Shown piece after piece: positions 61,157 through 64,000 of a DNA stretch of 64,000 nucleotides. Under the pieces are notes generated by a model. That model worked only from the letters and a program-made list of their open reading frames with translations, ran no database searches and had not been told where the DNA came from. This DNA is from Planctomycetota bacterium (lineage in GTDB: Bacteria; Planctomycetota; Phycisphaerae; UBA1845; PWPN01): the NCBI GenBank assembly GCA_022711465.1, contig JAKLEZ010000016.1:88106-152105 (forward strand), in the 5' to 3' direction. Numbering within the stretch: the first letter of the stretch is position 1; every line of letters starts with the position of its first letter. Both the position numbers and the translations under genes were made by a program.

Positions 61157-62160
61157 TCCCCACCTCCGCCCGATTCCGTGGCTCTATCGGATTCAACCGA
61201 CTCGTGGTAGCGGCTCCCGCGCTCGTCGAAGTAGTAGAAGAACCGGGGAAGCGTGCCAACCTCTTCCTTGAGAACGAAGACGCGTTTGTGCCGCAGGATG
61301 TAGCTGACCTCGCTCGCGGCGTCCAGCACGTTGCCGAACTTGCGCGATCCGGTCGGGCAAACCTCGACGCAGGCGGGGAGCTTCCCGACTCGCGTGCGGT
61401 GCAGGCAGAAAGTACACTTCTCCATGACCCCTTTCGGCCGCGGACGGTTGGACAGGTAGCTCATGTCCGGATTGAGGTCTTTGGCCGCCAGCTCCGGCTG
61501 GGCAAAGTTGAACCGCCGGGCCCAGTAAGGACAGGCCGCTTCGCAGTAGCGGCAGCCGATGCACCAGTCGTAGTCGATGACGGTGATGCCATCGGGCTCC
61601 TGCCAGGTGGCCTCGACCGGGCAGACCTTGACGCACGGCGGCTTGGCACACTGGTGGCACTGCACCGGCATGTAGTAGCTGTCGTGCTCGGGCACGACCG
61701 GCGGATCGTAATGATGGTCCGAGGTCTCGAGATCGATGCTGCCCTTTTCCATCTTGAGGACGCGGATGTACTGGATCTCGGGAGCCCGCGACAGGTTGTT
61801 CTCCTTGACGCAGGCATGCACACATCGCCGGCAGCCGATGCACCGGCTGATGTTCAGAGCATAGACGAACTCGACGCCGACCATGGGCTTCACGTCGCCG
61901 AGGCTCGGCCGGACGGCGAAGCGGTGCTCGACCTCCCGGGCGATGCGATCCAGGGCGGTCTGCATCTCGGCCGGGGTCATCTCCTTGTAGTGCTTCTGCA
62001 GGAAGCGCTCGAGCGTCGGGATGTCGTCGGGCGACATCTTCCGCAAGGGCGAGACCGCAGCGGCGATGGCCGCGGCACCGGTGGCGGCCACCGCACTCTT
62101 GCGGAAGAAGCCTCGCCGGGTGAGACCGGGTCCGCTCAACTGGTTGTCCTGCTCGCTCAT
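61153..62160 (-). CDS. Tat-exported four-cluster ferredoxin subunit, DsrO-like
   Basis: 335 residues. The Tat signal L-T-R-R-G-F-F-R with a long Ala-rich stretch shows export in folded form. Four cysteine groups follow: C-I-G-C-R-R-C-V-H-A-C, C-H-Q-C-A-K-P-P-C-V-K-V-C, C-I-G-C-R-Y-C-E-A-A-C, and C-T-F-C...C-V-E-V-C-P, enough for four [4Fe-4S] clusters as in DsrO, HmcB and NrfC. It should carry electrons between the NrfD protein and the multiheme cytochromes. Both ends overlap neighbours by 4 bases, so expression is tightly coupled. Confidence 0.93.
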   Translation of the reverse strand: MSEQDNQLSGPGLTRRGFFRKSAVAATGAAAIAAAVSPLRKMSPDDIPTLERFLQKHYKEMTPAEMQTALDRIAREVEHRFAVRPSLGDVKPMVGVEFVYALNISRCIGCRRCVHACVKENNLSRAPEIQYIRVLKMEKGSIDLETSDHHYDPPVVPEHDSYYMPVQCHQCAKPPCVKVCPVEATWQEPDGITVIDYDWCIGCRYCEAACPYWARRFNFAQPELAAKDLNPDMSYLSNRPRPKGVMEKCTFCLHRTRVGKLPACVEVCPTGSRKFGNVLDAASEVSYILRHKRVFVLKEEVGTLPRFFYYFDERGSRYHESVESDRATESGGGGE

Positions 62161-62879
62161 CGGCGGTGTCTCTGTGGCTTCGCCTCATCCCCGTCACCGC
62201 CCGGCAGCCGCTGGCGGTAGATCAGCAACGGGTTCTTGGTCTCGCTCCGTCCTTCGGCTTCCGATCGCCGATCGCCCATCCGCAACGTGTTCGGGCCGGG
62301 CGCCGGCCGCATCGGTTTGAACGCCGGGTTGTGCGGATCGTGGCATTCAACGCACTTGCGACGCTCCATCGGGCCAAGCTTGGGATTCCAGTAGCCGTTG
62401 GTCCGGCCATGCACGCCGTGCGCCCAGTCGCGGTAGACGGGTCCGTGGCATTTCGCGCACAGCAGCGGCGGCTGATCGAAGGGGATCGGGCCGCCGCGGT
62501 CGTCGGCAAAGGCGTCACGATTCTCGCGGTTGTGGCAGTTGAAGCAGCGCGCATTGATCCCGTGCTCGAGCACGATCGCGCGGTGCTGAGTCAACGGCCG
62601 GTCGGTCTCGACGGGCGAAGGAAACAGGTTGTGGCATTCGCTGCAGCGGTAAGTCATGCCCGCAACGACCGTCTCGGGCTTGAGAATCGGCCGGCGGACC
62701 GGGGTCATGTCCGTGGCCGAGGCGGGCACGACCGCAGCCGGGCCTACCGGGCTGACGTGCGGCCACGGATCGGCGAGCAGAAGGCCGGTCAGGGCAATCA
62801 GCACGAACGGTACAAACCACGCTTGCCAGCGCCGCGGAGGGTCTGATGGCAGAGTAGACGTGCTCCCGGTCCGACTCAC
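62157..62879 (-). CDS. Membrane-anchored tetraheme cytochrome c
   Basis: 240 residues from GTG 62879 with GGGAG 7 bases upstream. An N-terminal membrane segment (about 20-37) is followed by four C-x-x-C-H sites at about 79, 112, 141 and 176. There is no NapC/NrfH signature, and it is closer in plan to DsrJ or the cytochrome subunits of Hmc-type complexes. The last 45 residues are polar and basic. It is first in the operon and is probably the electron relay between the ferredoxin and the octaheme enzyme. Confidence 0.88.
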   Translation of the reverse strand: MSRTGSTSTLPSDPPRRWQAWFVPFVLIALTGLLLADPWPHVSPVGPAAVVPASATDMTPVRRPILKPETVVAGMTYRCSECHNLFPSPVETDRPLTQHRAIVLEHGINARCFNCHNRENRDAFADDRGGPIPFDQPPLLCAKCHGPVYRDWAHGVHGRTNGYWNPKLGPMERRKCVECHDPHNPAFKPMRPAPGPNTLRMGDRRSEAEGRSETKNPLLIYRQRLPGGDGDEAKPQRHRR

Positions 62880-62914
62880 TCAAACACTCCCGATCGCCTG
62901 GATTCGCCCCGCCT

Positions 62915-62944
62915 CTTATACGAGCTTGAGCAGATAGGCGTCAA
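62915..62944 (-). promoter_or_regulatory. Promoter of the cytochrome-NrfD operon
   Basis: On the minus strand TTGACG (62944-62939) and TATAAG (62920-62915) with an 18-base spacer, starting about 30 bases before the GTG at 62879. It lies wholly in the gap after the Clp-N gene, so the operon can be expressed on its own. Confidence 0.55.
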
Positions 62945-62954
62945 CGAGAATCTC

Positions 62955-63647
62955 TCACTTCTTTTCTCGGAGCTCTTCCCAGTAGCCACGAGCCTGCCCG
63001 GTCAGCTGCTCGATCCTGTCGAAAAGGATCGTCTTGATCTCGGTAGCGCGGGCCCGTCTGTTCCGCAATGAGGGCGCGTCTCCCTCCGGCGCGGCCATCA
63101 GATGGTTGCATCGCTGGTCGATGGAGACGAGCAGAGCCTGCAACCGCAGGCCGGCCCCGGTCAGGGGAGGCAAGTGGGCGTCGGATGGGACTGCAAGGGC
63201 CTCCGGCGGGGCCTCGCCGAGCAGCTCGGCGATGGCCAGCCTGGCATCGTGCAGCCGCACGCCCAGGTTCATCAGTGCCCGGGCCGCCAGGCCCTCTTGC
63301 TCACGGAGAAGCCCAATGAGCAGATGCTCGCTGCCAACGTAACGATGGTTGAGGAGCCGGGCCTCCTCGATCGCGTACTCGATAACCCGCCTGGCGGCCG
63401 GTACCTGGGCAAGCTTGCCCGACCCGGGATCCTGGGCGCCGGGCGTGAGCATGCCTTCGACCTCGTGCCGCACGCGGTCGAGATCCGCGCCCAGCGTCTT
63501 GAGGGCGTTGGCCGCGACGCCGGTGCCTTCCTTGACCAGCCCGAGGAGGATGTGCTCGGTCCCGATGTAGTCGTGCCTCAGACGCTGGGCCTGTTGATTG
63601 GCCAGAGCCATGACTTTGCGGGCGTGGTCGCTGAATCGTTCGAACAT
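62955..63647 (-). CDS. Stand-alone double Clp-N-domain protein
   Basis: 230 residues; GAGGT 6 bases before the ATG. Two Clp repeat motifs are clear: F-S-D-H-A-R-K-V-M-A-L-A...H-D-Y-I-G-T-E-H-I-L-L-G-L and I-E-Y-A-I-E-E-A-R-L-L-N-H-R-Y-V-G-S-E-H-L-L-I-G-L-L-R-E. This is the substrate- or adaptor-binding domain of ClpC, here without the AAA+ modules. The final 60 residues are helical. It could deliver substrates to a Clp protease or compete for adaptors. A UVR-motif gene, the other non-ATPase element of ClpC, lies just upstream. Confidence 0.88.
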   Translation of the reverse strand: MFERFSDHARKVMALANQQAQRLRHDYIGTEHILLGLVKEGTGVAANALKTLGADLDRVRHEVEGMLTPGAQDPGSGKLAQVPAARRVIEYAIEEARLLNHRYVGSEHLLIGLLREQEGLAARALMNLGVRLHDARLAIAELLGEAPPEALAVPSDAHLPPLTGAGLRLQALLVSIDQRCNHLMAAPEGDAPSLRNRRARATEIKTILFDRIEQLTGQARGYWEELREKK

Positions 63648-63669
63648 CGCGTTACCTCATTTCAGATAA

Positions 63670-63758
63670 GAGCCTATCTCGATAGGTGTGGGACCGGCAT
63701 CTTGCCGGTCGGGTGACAGGCTGGAAGCCTGTCCCGCACTCCGAAGTGAGATAGGCTC
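63670..63758. repeat. Nested hairpin element
   Basis: An outer perfect 11-base inverted repeat, GAGCCTATCTC (63670-63680) and GAGATAGGCTC (63748-63758), encloses two perfect hairpins of the same design, each an 8-base stem with a 3-base loop: 63692-63710 (GACCGGCA, TCT, TGCCGGTC) and 63715-63733 (GACAGGCT, GGA, AGCCTGTC). GTGTGGGAC and GTCCCGCAC just outside them are also nearly complementary. It sits in the leader of the Clp-N gene. Such paired units often are dispersed genomic repeats (REP- or MITE-like); only one copy is seen here. Confidence 0.7.
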
Positions 63759-63764
63759 CAAGAG

Positions 63765-64000
63765 TCACATCCGTTTGAGCTTTTCCAACACACCGGAGGC
63801 TTTGGCAGTCAGCTCCTGCGTATCAGCCAGCAGTGCCTGCCATAGTACGTCGGCGGCGGCCTGTTTGTCACGGAGCTCCGCGGCCTCCTCGTAGCGGGCG
63901 TCCTTGATCGCCGCGTACTTCTGGTTCTCCAACCGCTCAAGTTCATGCTCGATACTACCGGCCATCGCGTTGAGTGTGGCCAGGGTCTCGACCAGAGGCG
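63765..64000 (-). CDS. UVR-motif protein, 5' end beyond the window
   Basis: The frame is open to the right edge; 66 residues follow the first ATG (63965), which has no ribosome site, so the gene probably begins outside. The text E-R-L-E-N-Q-K-Y-A-A-I-K-D-A-R-Y-E-E-A-A-E-L-R-D-K matches the UVR motif found in UvrB, UvrC, ClpC and McsA. A helical tail follows. As the next gene encodes Clp-N domains, a link to a Clp-type protease is likely. The full architecture cannot be judged. Confidence 0.65.
   Translation of the reverse strand, partial: PLVETLATLNAMAGSIEHELERLENQKYAAIKDARYEEAAELRDKQAAADVLWQALLADTQELTAKASGVLEKLKRM

Noticed and set aside
1..64000. tRNA, rRNA, CRISPR arrays, insertion sequences, prophage genes
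   Set aside because: I looked for cloverleaf arms, regular repeats and transposase or phage motifs on both strands and found none I could support.

Overview
The window is a GC-rich, densely coded bacterial chromosome segment that most likely belongs to a planctomycete, probably of the Phycisphaerae type. This is inferred from gene content: a Minf_1886-family protein (a family restricted to Planctomycetes and Verrucomicrobia), a pseudopilin with the H-x-x-F-F-D-G-H-type tail, Tat-exported Gfo/Idh/MocA oxidoreductases, a DUF6807 (PmoA-type) protein, dockerin-bearing and thrombospondin-3-bearing secreted proteins, and a TPR protein fused to a YggX-like domain. I see no rRNA, tRNA, CRISPR array, insertion sequence or prophage. 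Both ends cut through genes.

Layout. 1-6.1 kb: end of a TIM-barrel-like protein, efp (minus strand), a pseudopilin / zinc-ribbon / STN-like trio, then a very acidic small protein, an Arg-rich small protein and a membrane protein. 6.2-12.4 kb: a Tat oxidoreductase, a tandem pair of membrane-anchored dynamin-like GTPases and an orphan ABC-2 permease. 12.7-20.2 kb: a large secreted protein, then the housekeeping run tmk-holB-PSP1 (YaaT-like), Minf_1886 and a TPR protein. 20.5-23.2 kb: the eroded end of a histidine kinase followed by a response regulator and a hybrid kinase. 23.2-27.4 kb (minus): a MacAB-like export operon with a Yip1-like membrane protein.

27.4-37.3 kb: a 780-base gap without a convincing gene, a putative lipoprotein, a DUF6807 protein, a DUF6941-like protein, the TPR-YggX fusion, a second Tat oxidoreductase, a CYTH protein, leuS, and a YbaK-type deacylase. 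37.5-41.6 kb: a four-gene operon ending in an MBOAT O-acyltransferase and an AlgJ/AlgX-like protein, which probably O-acetylates an exported polysaccharide. 41.7-45.1 kb: a dockerin protein, nagB and a divergent GlmU-like gene (amino-sugar metabolism). 45.1-51.1 kb (minus): propeller-like secreted proteins, two membrane proteins and a GH2 glycosidase. 51.4-57.9 kb (minus): a 2162-residue mosaic secreted metalloprotease with its own strong promoter.

57.9-64 kb (minus): the most interesting locus. A tightly coupled operon encodes a tetraheme cytochrome, a Tat-exported four-cluster ferredoxin, an NrfD-type quinone-interacting membrane protein and an octaheme cytochrome of the hydroxylamine-oxidoreductase family. 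It looks like a membrane-bound redox complex linking the quinone pool to nitrogen-oxide chemistry outside the cytoplasm. Upstream of it are a stand-alone double Clp-N-domain protein, an 89-base nested hairpin element and a UVR-motif ORF cut by the window end.

Several sigma-70-like promoters can be read directly (TTGACA/G with a TACACT, TATAAG or TATAAA -10), and most start codons were chosen by a visible Shine-Dalgarno sequence.
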